Assembly: GCA_009930445.1 (NCBI GenBank)
Contig: RZYD01000009.1
Location: forward strand, 1-23,911
DNA length: 23,911 nt
Reading direction: 5' to 3'
Source: Bacteroidia bacterium
Lineage (GTDB): Bacteria; Bacteroidota; Bacteroidia; Bacteroidales; BM520
Shown here in pieces: positions 1 to 10,900 of the stretch (the stretch's first letter is position 1; every line of letters begins with the position of its first letter). Made by a program: the position numbers and the translations under genes. A model generated the notes under the pieces. It saw only the letters and a program-made list of their open reading frames with translations, searched no databases and was not told where the DNA came from.

Positions 1-1248
1 AATGGTGTATCCGGAAAGTAAGTTTTCCTTTAGATACCGGATACAAGCGTCTGTATTGGCGAAAAAAAGGCTTTCATCTTCATTTTCCAGTTGTGAAAAA
101 ATATTTCCCACGAAAAACTTTTTAACACCCGCAGCGGAAGATAGAAAATGTGTTATTGTCTGATGCTCCTGAATTGCCGTCTCCCCCATCTCCAGCATAT
201 CACCAAGAATCACCGCTTTGGGTGTATTGGGAATCATTAAAAAGGAGTCGAGTGCATTCTTCATGCTCGAAGGATTTGCATTATAGGCATCCATAATTAC
301 AGTATTTTTATCGGTATGGATTATCTGTGAGCGGTTGTTGGAAGGTATGTAATTTTCAATAGCTTGTTTTATTTTTTTTGTTGACACATGAAAGTATTTT
401 CCTACAGCAATAGCCGCCATAATATTATAGAGGTTATAGGCTCCGAACAGGGGACTATTGATTTCTGTTTCGAAGGGTTTGAAATAGGGCGATTGTCCTT
501 TGATGTGTGCCTGAATTTTAGGCGGGGTCCGGGTGAGTGTGCCTGATACATGAAAAGTATCTTTCCCCCAGGCAATATGCGATGGATAGTTAAGCCAGGC
601 GGAAAAGCAGGGATCATCGCCCGGGAAAAACAGAGTCCCGTTTTTTTTGGTTACATGGTCGAAGAGGGCTTTTTTTGTTTGAAAAATAGTTTCTTTATTG
701 GTGAACCCTTCCAGGTGTGCTTTTCCGATGTTGGTGATAAGGGCCACGTCGGGGTCGGCAATACGGCAGAGTGCTGCAATTTCTCCCGGATGATTGGCTC
801 CCATTTCTAATACCGCCATTTCAGTCTCCGACGGGATGGAAAGAAGGGTTAGCGGTACCCCAATATGATTGTTGAGATTCCCGTGAGTTGATGCCGTATT
901 ATAGGAGGTGGAGAGTACGGCATGGATTAATTCTTTTGTAGTGGTTTTACCGTTGGTGCCGGTAATTCCGATAATTTTTGCTGATAAATGTTTCCGGTGT
1001 TCTGCTGCAAGTTGCTGAAGGGCCAACAGCGCACTTTTTCTTTGCACAGTTTTTTGCGGTGGGGTAGGGGTAGGTTCATCGGTGATTACATAGGCAGCTC
1101 CTTTTGCCAGGGCTTCAGGGGCATAGTCATTTCCATTGAAGGATTGGCCTTTTAGGGCGAAGAACAGACTGCCCGGGCGGATGGATCTGGAGTCGGTATC
1201 GATCAGCGGATGCCGTAAAAAAAGTGCGTAGAGGTCTTTTGTTTGCAT
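1..1248 (-). CDS. murF: UDP-N-acetylmuramoyl-tripeptide--D-alanyl-D-alanine ligase MurF (partial, C-terminus cut by window edge)
   Basis: MurF is the cytoplasmic ligase that adds D-Ala-D-Ala to UDP-MurNAc-tripeptide, the last soluble step of peptidoglycan precursor synthesis. I translated the minus strand from the ATG at 1248, and 416 codons stay open to base 1. The central domain has the ATP-binding loop GITGTNGKTTTKE near residue 110, followed by EMGANHPGEI. The C-terminal domain carries the MurF hallmark MDAYNANPSSMKNAL near residue 320 and then VILGDMLEMGE. The usual family length is about 430 residues, so only a short tail is missing. It lies downstream of gldJ on the same strand but is separated from it by a strong terminator (1261-1303), so it may have its own promoter. 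Confidence 0.95.
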   Translation of the reverse strand, partial: MQTKDLYALFLRHPLIDTDSRSIRPGSLFFALKGQSFNGNDYAPEALAKGAAYVITDEPTPTPPQKTVQRKSALLALQQLAAEHRKHLSAKIIGITGTNGKTTTKELIHAVLSTSYNTASTHGNLNNHIGVPLTLLSIPSETEMAVLEMGANHPGEIAALCRIADPDVALITNIGKAHLEGFTNKETIFQTKKALFDHVTKKNGTLFFPGDDPCFSAWLNYPSHIAWGKDTFHVSGTLTRTPPKIQAHIKGQSPYFKPFETEINSPLFGAYNLYNIMAAIAVGKYFHVSTKKIKQAIENYIPSNNRSQIIHTDKNTVIMDAYNANPSSMKNALDSFLMIPNTPKAVILGDMLEMGETAIQEHQTITHFLSSAAGVKKFFVGNIFSQLENEDESLFFANTDACIRYLKENLLSGYTI

Positions 1249-1260
1249 GGGTTAAAGGTA

Positions 1261-1303
1261 GAAAAAAAAGAAAAAAAGAGGCAACTGCTACGCAGATGCC
1301 TCT
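1261..1303 (-). terminator. Rho-independent terminator between gldJ and murF
   Basis: The outer arms AGAGGCA (1277-1283) and TGCCTCT (1297-1303) pair perfectly. Inside them CTGC and GCAG pair around a three-base TAC loop, with a single A:A mismatch between the two helices. Read on the minus strand the hairpin is followed directly by a long T-rich run (positions 1276 down to 1261, with one interruption). That is the form of an intrinsic terminator for the gldJ transcript, lying 22 bases after the gldJ stop and ending 12 bases before the murF start. Confidence 0.8.
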
Positions 1304-1325
1304 GAAAAAATATCATAAATCAGAA

Positions 1326-2810
1326 TTAATTTCCTTTTACCTGACTGCCCACGCGATCCATAGCACAGCGGAAACCGATGAAGTTAGTTGCTTCTTTTTC
1401 ATCGAGATAGCGGCGAACAGAGGGGCTTAGGTAGTAGGCCGGATCTTTCCAGCTGCCACCTTTAAATACGCGGGTATGGTCGCTGATCAGGGAGCGATCG
1501 CCATAGGCGTACATGGCCTGCGTGGTATTGCTGCCATCCTGAGGTTGTGATGCCCAGTCGACACCAGCGAGTGATTGATGGTCACCGTCGAGGTAGTTGA
1601 TATTGTCTGCTTTTCTGTAGTTTCTGCGGGTAAGGCTTTCTTCCACGGTGACATCACGGTATTTTATCCGTCCCATAGAGTCTTTTTCCACCAAAAACCC
1701 TTCTTCGTCTTTTTCTTTCGTCTGGAATACATTTCCACGGAAGGGGTTAATGTCCTCAATATCTTCGAAAGAGGCCGGGCGGTAAACGTCCAATACCCAT
1801 TCGGATACGTTGCCCCCCATATTGTAGAGGCCATAATCGTTGGGCCAGTATGAACCTACCTGAGCCGGGATCATCGCTCCGTCGTTCAGGTTTCCGGCTA
1901 CGCCCATGTAATCACCGCGACCCCGTTTGAAATTGGCAATAATAGAGCCGTAGTATTTTTTATCATCGGTACGGACAATATTTCCGTTCCAGGGGTAGAT
2001 TCTACGTTCCACAACCCGATTGAAGAGTGTGTTTCCGATGAGTCCAAGTGCCGCATATTCCCATTCTGCTTCGGTGGGCAGGCGGTATTTAGGCAGGAGG
2101 ATTCCATCTTCCCAGCGCACGGGGCGCTCTCCTGATTCGCTGCTTAGGTCGGGGAGGTTTTTATTAACCAGACCCTGGTATTGTCCGGCCAGATAGGCTT
2201 CGGTGTTGAAGTTATTTTCGTTCATCTGATCCGGGTCGGGGTCGAGGATCCCTTCTTTAATCAGGATCATTTCGTTGACCCGGTCGGTTCGCCAGGTGCA
2301 GTAATCCATAGCCTGAACCCAGTTTACCCCCACCACCGGATAACTTCTGTAAGCAGGATGCCTGAAATAGTTTTCCACGAGGGGTTCGTTATATCCTAGT
2401 TTTTCGCGCCACACCAGCGTGTCGATCAGCGCATTTTTAACAATTTGGGGGTAATCCTGCCCAAATACACGGCTGAGCCAGTGCAGGTATTCCAGGTAAT
2501 CGACGTTAGATACCTCTGTTTCATCCATATAAAAGGATGAAATGGTTACTCTGCGTGGTGCGTTATCGTATTCACCTAAAACATTTTCCTGGGTGTTCCC
2601 CATTACAAAAGTACCGCCTTCAATGAAAACGAGGCCGGGTCCTGCAACTTGCTCTCGGAAATCGGTCTGTACTTCAAATCCTCCCATTTTCGGGTCATTG
2701 TAGGCCCATCCTGTAGTTTTTGAATAATTCCCTTTACTGTTACATCCGGTAAACATAAGACCGATGCCCAGTAACAACGTGAGTGCTAATAGGTTTTTTC
2801 TTACAATCAT
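1326..2810 (-). CDS. gldJ: T9SS/gliding motility lipoprotein GldJ
   Basis: 494-residue predicted outer-membrane lipoprotein. The signal peptide MIVRKNLLALTLLLGIG ends in a lipobox with Cys23 (FTGC). A TGW-YND-GGF segment at residues 33-45, typical of GldJ, is followed by a formylglycine-generating-enzyme (sulfatase-modifying factor) fold covering most of the chain. Visible fold motifs are GGTFVMGN (66-72), MDETEVSN, YPVVGVNW, YRLPTEAEWEYAA, NMGGNVSEW, FKGGSW and FIGFRCAM near the end. In gliding Bacteroidota, GldJ works with the GldK/GldN components of the T9SS and is thought to be structural, not enzymatic. GldK shares the fold, but the N-terminal GGF region fits GldJ better. The start is 33 bases after the porP-like stop, which suggests one transcript. 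Confidence 0.88.
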   Translation of the reverse strand: MIVRKNLLALTLLLGIGLMFTGCNSKGNYSKTTGWAYNDPKMGGFEVQTDFREQVAGPGLVFIEGGTFVMGNTQENVLGEYDNAPRRVTISSFYMDETEVSNVDYLEYLHWLSRVFGQDYPQIVKNALIDTLVWREKLGYNEPLVENYFRHPAYRSYPVVGVNWVQAMDYCTWRTDRVNEMILIKEGILDPDPDQMNENNFNTEAYLAGQYQGLVNKNLPDLSSESGERPVRWEDGILLPKYRLPTEAEWEYAALGLIGNTLFNRVVERRIYPWNGNIVRTDDKKYYGSIIANFKRGRGDYMGVAGNLNDGAMIPAQVGSYWPNDYGLYNMGGNVSEWVLDVYRPASFEDIEDINPFRGNVFQTKEKDEEGFLVEKDSMGRIKYRDVTVEESLTRRNYRKADNINYLDGDHQSLAGVDWASQPQDGSNTTQAMYAYGDRSLISDHTRVFKGGSWKDPAYYLSPSVRRYLDEKEATNFIGFRCAMDRVGSQVKGN

Positions 2811-2843
2811 TTTGTTTGCTATGCTATTAATTTATATATCTAA

Positions 2844-3827
2844 CTAAAAAGCAGGTGAACTTATTGTTCTGATCGTTCTGCGTTTATCTCTTTCGATGCA
2901 AAATTCCCATGCAAATGAAATTTCATGTGCACCACCAGACGCCATGGAAAGATCACTCATCGTAATATCGAAACTGTAGCCCACTTTCCAGTTATTGTGT
3001 TTAAATCCTACCAATACAATGGCTGCATCAAAATTTTCAAAGTTATGCCGCATCCATGCCCCGACAACAAAAGGGTAGTAATCGACATAACAGCCCATAT
3101 TCAGTTGGTGAAATTCTCCTTGTTGCTGGAACAAAAAGTTGGGGGAAACCACCATAGGCTCGTTGTGTGCATTTTCACCCACAATAAAATTTGCCCCGCC
3201 ATGTACCGTTAATTTCATTTGAAGCTGATTGTCGGTGAGGTTATAAAAGCCGTTATCGGGGGTTGTCAGGTGATGTGCAGCAAATCCACCGTAGAATTTC
3301 CCTTTAAAACTAAGAAATGCCCCGGCGCTGAAGTCCACATACCCAAGCGAAAGGTTGGCAGGTGGCGTTTCCAGTGTGTTGCTACCAATGGTTCCACTCA
3401 CCGGGTCGATCATGTCGCCAAATACCAACTTATTCCAATCGAGTTTCGTTTGAATATAGGTAGCCTGAAAACCGGCACTAAGGTATACCTCCCTTGCCAC
3501 CTGAAGGTGGTAGCTGTATAATCCGCTGATGGTGCTGGTTTTCATAGCCCCGTCACCCATATTATCGCTGTTAAACATCATTCCGTATCCGCTGTTGATC
3601 CGGTCGAGCGATTGGTCGAATGCTGCATTGTAATTAACAAAATTTCCGGAAATGGATGGCCACTGGTTGCGGTAATTTAACGTCAGACGTCCGCACCAGG
3701 TACTTCCTGTAAGGGCAGGATTCAGAAACATCGGGCTGGCGTAAAACTGCGAAAACGAGGCATCCTGAGCCTTTAAACCTAGTGTGAATGGAATTAAAAC
3801 AGTGATTATGGCAATGATTTTCTTCAT
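2844..3827 (-). CDS. PorP/SprF family T9SS outer membrane protein
   Basis: 327-residue protein. It has a signal peptide (MKKIIAIITVLIPFTLGLKAQ) and then the family signature DASFSQFYASPMFLNPALTG at residues 22-41. The remainder alternates aromatic and glycine-rich strands as in a small beta-barrel, with the recurring family features LNYRNQWP, SGYGMMFNSDNMGDGA and FKHNNWKVGYSFD. PorP/SprF proteins are outer-membrane partners of the T9SS. One copy belongs to the core machine, while others sit next to large surface adhesins and help anchor or secrete them. Here the neighbours are gldJ (33 bases downstream) and the divergent porU, not an adhesin or the porKLMN genes. Whether this is the core PorP or an accessory copy cannot be decided from the window. 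Confidence 0.88.
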   Translation of the reverse strand: MKKIIAIITVLIPFTLGLKAQDASFSQFYASPMFLNPALTGSTWCGRLTLNYRNQWPSISGNFVNYNAAFDQSLDRINSGYGMMFNSDNMGDGAMKTSTISGLYSYHLQVAREVYLSAGFQATYIQTKLDWNKLVFGDMIDPVSGTIGSNTLETPPANLSLGYVDFSAGAFLSFKGKFYGGFAAHHLTTPDNGFYNLTDNQLQMKLTVHGGANFIVGENAHNEPMVVSPNFLFQQQGEFHQLNMGCYVDYYPFVVGAWMRHNFENFDAAIVLVGFKHNNWKVGYSFDITMSDLSMASGGAHEISFAWEFCIERDKRRTIRTISSPAF

Positions 3828-3903
3828 AAAGAATGACCCTAAAATTCGGCTAACAATAATACAAATATTTTTTTTAAAACGATTTAAAAATCACAATATT
3901 CTC

Positions 3904-3911
3904 CAAAAATA
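3904..3911 (-). promoter_or_regulatory. Candidate -7 box upstream of porP-like gene
   Basis: The minus strand reads TATTTTTG, an exact match to the Bacteroidota -7 consensus TAnnTTTG, about 77 bases before the porP-like ATG. No TTG is present at the expected distance of about 19 bases upstream, so support is moderate. The 273-base divergent gap 3828-4100 otherwise shows AT-rich runs; I saw no clear -7/-33 pair for porU. Confidence 0.35.
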
Positions 3912-4100
3912 CCTGATTTAGCCATACGGAGGGTGTTTTTTTTTGTTTTTCCAGCGTATTCATTCCTGACTCTTTGCCTGCCTTTAAATTGTTTTATGGG
4001 TTGTAAGCAACTTGTTCATTACTTATGGGTTTTTAATTATTTCGGCTGTAATACAATTTTTAACCCTTTATTCGTTTATATAGCACACACGAAAGCGCAT

Positions 4101-7100
4101 ATGAAAAAATATTTTTTGTTGGTTTTATTCTGTGGAATTATTTTGCGGCTCACTTATGCACAAACGTTGAATGTGACCTTGGAATGGAACTCCCCGATTA
4201 CTTATACTCTTTCTGAAGAATCTACGCGCTGCGTTATGACATTTAACGACGCTGCTTCGCATTTCGATTATGGTTTGTTGCCGGTATGGTATGGCAGGGT
4301 GCCGGCTGTTTCGGTGCTCCCTGGCCATTCTGCTAATGTCGAAATCGCAAAAATGATATTTGAAACCGTTCCTCCAATGGAAATGGACGCAAGTGGTACC
4401 GAACTGATTCCTGACGAAGTGGTTGTGATGGTGAAGCAATCTTCTTCCTCCTCTGCCTTGGAGGTATATGTTGTTCCCTTTCGGAAAAATCCCTTCACCG
4501 ATACTTTTGAACGGCTTGTTTCGTTTTCGTTGTCAGTAATTTCGGGCGACCCACTGCCCGCGGATAAAAGTGTTCCGGCTGATTTTGTTGCAGAATCAAA
4601 ACTTGCTGAGGGAAATTGGTACACCTTTTACACGGAAGTCGAGGGTATGCATCAGCTTTCTGTAGCCGATCTGGAAGCCATGGGCGTGCCGGTGGCTTCC
4701 CTGAAACCATCAACGCTGAAAATTTTTGGCAACGGGGGAGGCATGGTACCAGTCAGCATTCAGGATGCGCGTTATGATGACTTGAATGAAATCGCCATTA
4801 TTGTAACTGGTGCCGCCGATGGGATTTTTGATGGTTCCGATAAAATTATTTTTTACGGTCACTCGCCCCATCGCTGGACTTACAACGTTGCCCGGGATGC
4901 CTTTCAAATGGTTCAGAATATTTATTCCGACCGTACCGGATATTTTTTAACGTATGGGGGAATAGATGGTAAACGGATCAACAAGATGGCACAATCACCT
5001 TCTTCAGCGACGCATACGGTGAATACCGTTAATTATTATCTGAATCATGAATTGGAGGAAGTCAACCTGATTGGTTCCGGTCGCCGTTGGTACGGCGAAA
5101 TTTTTGATGTACAGCGGAATTATACCTATTCTTTCCATTTGCCTGACCTGGATAACAATGCCCCGGTTAATGTTTATGCCGCTTTTGCTGCACGTTCCAC
5201 ATCCTCCAGTAGCTTCTCAGTATTGTTAAACGGCGAATCCTATTCGGTTCCTATACAATATATCAGCCTCGAATATGCCGGCGCTTACGCACGAAGAGGT
5301 ACCTTAAATAAGTCTTTTGTTTCTTCCGATCCCACCCTCCAGGTGAGTATTACCTATAATAAACCTAATAACAGCGCTCTGGGGTGGCTCGATTATTTTA
5401 CGGTTAATGCACGTCGTAATCTTGTTTTTACAGGAGGGCAGATGTTATTCTGCGATACCGAATCGGTAGGTCAGGGAAACCGGAGCAATTTTGTGCTTTC
5501 AAATGTTACTTCTTCCGTAAATGTTTATGATGTAACTGACCATCAGCAGGTGCAAATGGTTGAGGTTACACGGCAGGGGAACCAGCTCTCTTTTGTTACC
5601 GAAACCGACCAGCTACGGTTGTTTTTGGCTGTTGATGGTGATTATCGGACGCCAATAACGGGAAAGAAAATTTCAAACCAGAACCTCCACTCCCATTCTG
5701 CGGTGAATTTAGTGATTGTTACACCCCATGAATTTTTGGATCAGGCCAATCAGTTAGCAGCTTTTCATAAAGCGGAAGGCCTTTCTGCCCGTGTGGTAAA
5801 TGTGTTTGATATCTATAATGAATTTTCCGGTGGTGTGCAGGATATCTCCGCAATCCGCGATTACCTGAGGATGCTTTATGTTAGAGATACCAGCGAAAAT
5901 CGACTCAAATATCTTTTGCTTTTTGGCGATGGGTCGTATGACTACAAAAACAAAATTCCGAATAATTCGAATTTTATCCCTACCTGGCAGTCGGATAATT
6001 CTGAAGATGGAACGGATTCCTACACAACCGATGATTTTTATGGATTTCTGGATCCTGATGAAGGATTGGTGAGAGGCGATAAGCTGAACCTGGGAATTGG
6101 ACGATTGACTGTTACAACGGTTGAAGAGGCAGAAATGGCCCTGGATAAAATTTTTCATTACGCTTCGATGAATCCTGAAGTGATGGGCGATTGGCGTAAT
6201 TCAATTACCCTCGTGGCCGACGATGAAGATGGCGGACTTCATGTTTTTGATGCTGAACGGCTGTCGCGGCTCCTGGATACATCTTCTTTAGCTTATAATG
6301 TGGATAAAATATATAGCGATGCATATCCTCAGGTTGTGGCTTCGGGCGGTGCCCGCTATCCTGATGTGACGGAAGCCATTAATACAAAAATGGCCAAAGG
6401 AACCCTTATCATGAATTATGTGGGGCATGGGGGAGAAGTTGGTTGGGCGCTCGAACGAATCCTGGAACTTTCGGACATAAATTTCTGGACTAATTATAAT
6501 CAATTGTCGCTTTTTATTACTGCCACGTGTGAATTTGCCCGTTTTGATGATCCAAAGCGTGTTTCAGCCGGAGAACAAGTGTTTTTGAATCAAAAAGGAG
6601 GCGGGGTTGCCCTCATGACAACTACCCGGGCTACCTTTGCTGGTTCGAACGCAACCTTGAACAAATCCATTTACACGCATGCGTTTACCCGTATTAATGG
6701 CGAATATCCCCGTATGGGTGACCTGATGCGAAAGGCTAAGGAGGCATCAGGCTCTGGAATGAATGCCCAAAAGTTTATCCTGATCGGCGATCCTGCTTTA
6801 CGTCTTGCTTATCCGGAATTAAAAGTATCTACTACCCATTTTAATGAAACTCCCGTAGGAGCTGAAAATGATACCATCCGTGCGCTGGATTTTATCACCA
6901 TTTCGGGCGTAGTTACCGATTATTATGGAAATCCACTTCCTGATTTTCAGGGAATTGTTTATCCGACTGTATTCGACAAACCTTCGGAGATTACTACGCT
7001 GGGTAACGACCCGAACAGTCCCACGATTGCTTTCGATCTTCAAAACAGAATTCTGTTTAAAGGGCAGGCTGAAGTTATCAATGGTGCCTTTTCTTTTTCG

Positions 7101-7895
7101 TTCCTCGTGCCTAAAGATATTAATTACAGCTATGGCCGGGGTAAAGTGAGTTATTATGTGACTAGTGCATTTCTTGATGGATCAGGGTACGACGATCATT
7201 TTATTATTGGCGGTTACAGCAACAATGCACAGGATGATGAGCAGGGACCGGAAATTCGTTTATACATGAATGATCCTTTCTTTATTGATGGAGGCCTTAC
7301 TCATGCCAATCCGGTGGTTTATGCGGAAATTTTTGATGCATCAGGAATTAATATCGGCACGGGCATAGGTCATGACCTTACCGCAATTCTTGATGGCAAC
7401 TCCGATAAGGTGTATGTACTGAATGATTTTTATCAGGGCGGTTTGAATCGCTATCAGAGCGGTACCGTCAGTTATCCGCTGTTCAATCTTGAGGCAGGAC
7501 GTCATACACTGGAGCTTAAGGTTTGGGACGCCCTTAATAATAGTGCAACCGCATCTGTTTCCTTTACGGTTGCCGGAAAAGAAGACGTTATTCTGGATAA
7601 TTTTTATGCCTGCCCCAATCCGTTTTCCGGTGAGACACGCCTGTTTTTTGAACATAACCAGTCGGGCGAAAATTTGCGCATGCAGTACCACTTTTTCGAC
7701 CTTTCCGGACGGTTGGTTCGCTACATGGATGTGAATCAAGGGGTTTCTGCCTTCCGGACTTCAGCTGTGACCTGGGATGGAACCAACGATGCCGGTACGT
7801 TTTTACCCGGAGGTTTGTATATTTGCAAATTGATTGTTACCAATGAATCCATGCATTCAGCGGTAATAACCAGCAAATTTATCCTTAACCGATAA
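4101..7895 (+). CDS. porU: Type IX secretion system sortase PorU (first copy)
   Basis: PorU is a surface-exposed gingipain-type (C25) cysteine peptidase that removes the C-terminal domain of T9SS cargo and links the cargo to the cell surface, acting in complex with PorV. I place the start at ATG 4101, where a clear signal peptide begins (MKKYFLLVLFCGIILRLTYAQ). The frame is open further upstream to about 3933, but that extension is unlikely to be translated. The protein is 1264 residues. An N-terminal beta-rich part contains LAEGNWYTFY (168 on) and FGNGG (209 on). The C25 peptidase domain spans about 535-895, with catalytic His776 (NYVGHGGEVGW) and Cys810 (FITATCEFARFDDP). A CTD-like tail (from about 1170, PNPFSGETRLFF) ends in KFILNR. 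A close-length paralog follows 99 bases downstream. Confidence 0.93.
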   Translation: MKKYFLLVLFCGIILRLTYAQTLNVTLEWNSPITYTLSEESTRCVMTFNDAASHFDYGLLPVWYGRVPAVSVLPGHSANVEIAKMIFETVPPMEMDASGTELIPDEVVVMVKQSSSSSALEVYVVPFRKNPFTDTFERLVSFSLSVISGDPLPADKSVPADFVAESKLAEGNWYTFYTEVEGMHQLSVADLEAMGVPVASLKPSTLKIFGNGGGMVPVSIQDARYDDLNEIAIIVTGAADGIFDGSDKIIFYGHSPHRWTYNVARDAFQMVQNIYSDRTGYFLTYGGIDGKRINKMAQSPSSATHTVNTVNYYLNHELEEVNLIGSGRRWYGEIFDVQRNYTYSFHLPDLDNNAPVNVYAAFAARSTSSSSFSVLLNGESYSVPIQYISLEYAGAYARRGTLNKSFVSSDPTLQVSITYNKPNNSALGWLDYFTVNARRNLVFTGGQMLFCDTESVGQGNRSNFVLSNVTSSVNVYDVTDHQQVQMVEVTRQGNQLSFVTETDQLRLFLAVDGDYRTPITGKKISNQNLHSHSAVNLVIVTPHEFLDQANQLAAFHKAEGLSARVVNVFDIYNEFSGGVQDISAIRDYLRMLYVRDTSENRLKYLLLFGDGSYDYKNKIPNNSNFIPTWQSDNSEDGTDSYTTDDFYGFLDPDEGLVRGDKLNLGIGRLTVTTVEEAEMALDKIFHYASMNPEVMGDWRNSITLVADDEDGGLHVFDAERLSRLLDTSSLAYNVDKIYSDAYPQVVASGGARYPDVTEAINTKMAKGTLIMNYVGHGGEVGWALERILELSDINFWTNYNQLSLFITATCEFARFDDPKRVSAGEQVFLNQKGGGVALMTTTRATFAGSNATLNKSIYTHAFTRINGEYPRMGDLMRKAKEASGSGMNAQKFILIGDPALRLAYPELKVSTTHFNETPVGAENDTIRALDFITISGVVTDYYGNPLPDFQGIVYPTVFDKPSEITTLGNDPNSPTIAFDLQNRILFKGQAEVINGAFSFSFLVPKDINYSYGRGKVSYYVTSAFLDGSGYDDHFIIGGYSNNAQDDEQGPEIRLYMNDPFFIDGGLTHANPVVYAEIFDASGINIGTGIGHDLTAILDGNSDKVYVLNDFYQGGLNRYQSGTVSYPLFNLEAGRHTLELKVWDALNNSATASVSFTVAGKEDVILDNFYACPNPFSGETRLFFEHNQSGENLRMQYHFFDLSGRLVRYMDVNQGVSAFRTSAVTWDGTNDAGTFLPGGLYICKLIVTNESMHSAVITSKFILNR

Positions 7896-7994
7896 ATGCT
7901 GTTTTATTAGCTATAGGTGCCTTGTTTTATCCGAGAGGATTGCTGTTAGTATGAGGGTGAGAGCGCTATTGAAAATCGTATGATTGCTTATCTT

Positions 7995-10900
7995 ATGAAA
8001 AAAAATTTACTACTGCCTCTTTTTTTAATTACGGGTGTTGCCGTCCATTGTTCTGTACAGGCGCAGGCACAACCACGTACTATCCAATGGAATACCTCTT
8101 CCGGAATGGAAGACACCGTGTTTCTCTCTTTTCGTGAGGCTTTTTACAGCGATGAAGATCCATTTTATCCCCTGTATTATGAATCATTTTATGCCGGTAG
8201 GGGATACCAAACCCGGGTGGAAGTCACCCATACGGTTTTTGAAGTTGTTGCTCCTGAAACCCTTCCGTCTTCCTTGACCCAACAGGCTATTCCCGCCACT
8301 TTTTCCTATGAAACTTCCTGCGGAATTCAGCGAAATCAGTCTGTCACCAGCCTGTATATTAACCCATTTATTATCGATCAGGGGATCGTATACCGTCTGA
8401 CTCATTTTACCCTATTAATCCGGCAGGAGGAAACCGCCAGGGCTGCATCTCAGTTTTATGACATCCAAAGCTCGCCATTAGCTGAGGGCAACTGGTATAA
8501 GTTTTACCTCTATGAGTCGGGTATGTATGCTCTTCGTGGCAGTGATTTGCAACAACAAGGTATCGATATTGCCTCAATTAATCCGGATAACCTGGCTGTT
8601 TTTGGAAACGGGGGTGAGATGTTGGCCGAACCTAATGCGGAAAACCAGAACCAAGGGCTCAGGGAAATCGCAATTTTAGTTGAGGATGGAAACGACGGCT
8701 CTTTTGACCCTGAAGATTATCTGGTGTTTTATGGGGAAGGGCCCCGGATTTGGCGTTTTAATCCGGCATACTACCGCTATACGCATTCTACACACGTTTA
8801 TTCGGATAAAACTGCCTGTTTTCTGACCGTAAAGGATACACCCGGTAAAAGAATCCAATCTGTGGCTTCCGTCAATGATTCGGTGACCCATAAGGATAAC
8901 CGTTATCAAAAGCTTTATGTCCACGAAGAAGAAACGGTAAGTCTGGTGAAATCAGGCAAAAACTGGTTTGGACACTCTTTCTCTCCAAACGACACCTCGT
9001 TTACCCTGGATGATATTTATTTTCCTGCAATTGACACGACTTCCCCGGTTATGCTGATTACTGAATTCGTTGGCCGATCCATTAGCGATGATTGCTCTTT
9101 TTTTGTTTCTTATAACGATTCTATTGTTTCTACCAGTCAGATACGAAATATTTCTCCTACCGATAATTCTACTTTTGCCCGATCCAAATCCATGATAAAA
9201 AAAATAACCCCTTCAGCCGATGATTCTATTGTTCTGAATATTGAATTTCAGAAAGGCAATAATACCAGTAGGGGTTGGATTGATTTCATTGAACTTCATG
9301 GTACTTGTTTTTTGCATTTTACGGGCCGTCAGTTTCGGTTCCATAATCTGGATACCTATGGTTACGAACAGGTTACAGAATTTTCAATTCACCTTGAAAC
9401 TCCGGAGATGCAACTATGGGATATCTCTGATTTTCATAATCCGGTTTCGGTTCAATATGAAATCCGAAATGATTCAGCGGTCTTTGTACACCGCACCGAT
9501 GTGTTGCATGAATATATTGCTTTTAATGGCTCCGATTATCTGACCCCCGAATGGAGCGGGAAGATGGAAAATCAAAACCTGTACGATATTGACCCGGTAG
9601 ATTATCTCATTATAACGCATCCTGATTTTTATACCCAGGCCCGGCGGCTTGCTGATTTCCATGAAGCACGAGAAGGTTTTTCTACTTTGATTGTTACGCC
9701 CGGAAAAATTTATAACGAATTTTCATCGGGAATACAAGATGTTACCGCCATCCGTGATTTTATCCGTATGATGTACCTTCAAAGTGAAGGCAAACAACCG
9801 GCCCATGTGTTGCTGATGGGGGATGGTTCTTACGATTATAAAGATCGCCTTTCTGCGAATACAAATTTTGTCCCGGCCTTTCAGTCCGAAGAATCCCTGA
9901 GAATTGGTTCTTCCTGGGTTACTGACGATTATTATGCCCTGATGGATGAGAATGAGGGGGATGATGCCTTCGGTTTGCTGGATATCGGCGTGGGCCGTTT
10001 CCCGGTGTCTACTCCCGGAGAAGCCGATATGCTGATTGATAAAATTGAACATTATCTGTCCCCAACACCCTCCAATCAACAGCCATGGAAAAACTCCATA
10101 GTATTTATTGGCGATGATGAGGATTCAAATCTTCATTTTATTCAGGTAGAAACCCTCACTTCCCGGGTGAGTTCCTTTTACCCCCGCTTCAATATACAGA
10201 AAATTTATTTTGATGCTTATCAGCGTATTGCTGTTTCAGGCGGATATCGTTTTCCGGATGCCAAAACAGCGCTATGGAATGCAGTGGAGCAAGGCGCTTT
10301 AATTGTTAATTATACAGGCCATGGAGGGGAAACCGGATGGGGTAACGAAAATGTGCTGGAAATACCGGATATTAATGCCTGGACGAATTATGACCATATG
10401 TCGGTATTTATCACAGCAACCTGTGCCTTCAGCCGGTTTGATAACCCGGAGAAGACCTCGGCAGGCGAATTGGTGATCATGAATCCCAACGGTGGCGCTG
10501 TGGCAATGCTGACTACCTCCCGTATTTCGTTCGCCACCATGAATTTTACACTGAATCAGCGTATTTATGATATCGCCCTGAGGCGCACTCCTGAAGGTCA
10601 GCCTACTTTGGGTGACATTATGCAATATGCTAAGGTGCCGCATTATTCCAGTACAAAGAATTTTGTAATCTTTGGCGACCCCGCACTGCCGCTTGCACTT
10701 CCCTCCTATACAGTAACAACCGATGAAGTGCTGCTTGCCACCGGAATTCAGGCAGCCTCTGATACCGTCAGGGCGCTGGATACCTTTGTGATTCATGGAT
10801 CTATCCGGGATTCAGTCGATAAACTTGTTAGCGGTTTTTCCGGAAGTGTGAATATCAGGGTCTTTGATAAACCTTCCGTCTATTCTACTCTTGGACAAGC

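Noticed and set aside
550..810. Plus-strand frame opposite murF
   Set aside because: It is a shadow of the clear minus-strand MurF coding frame and matches no family.
3933..4100. 56-codon in-frame extension upstream of porU
   Set aside because: The extension is hydrophobic, low in complexity and followed by a standard signal peptide at ATG 4101; the matching active-site numbering of the two sortases also favours 4101.
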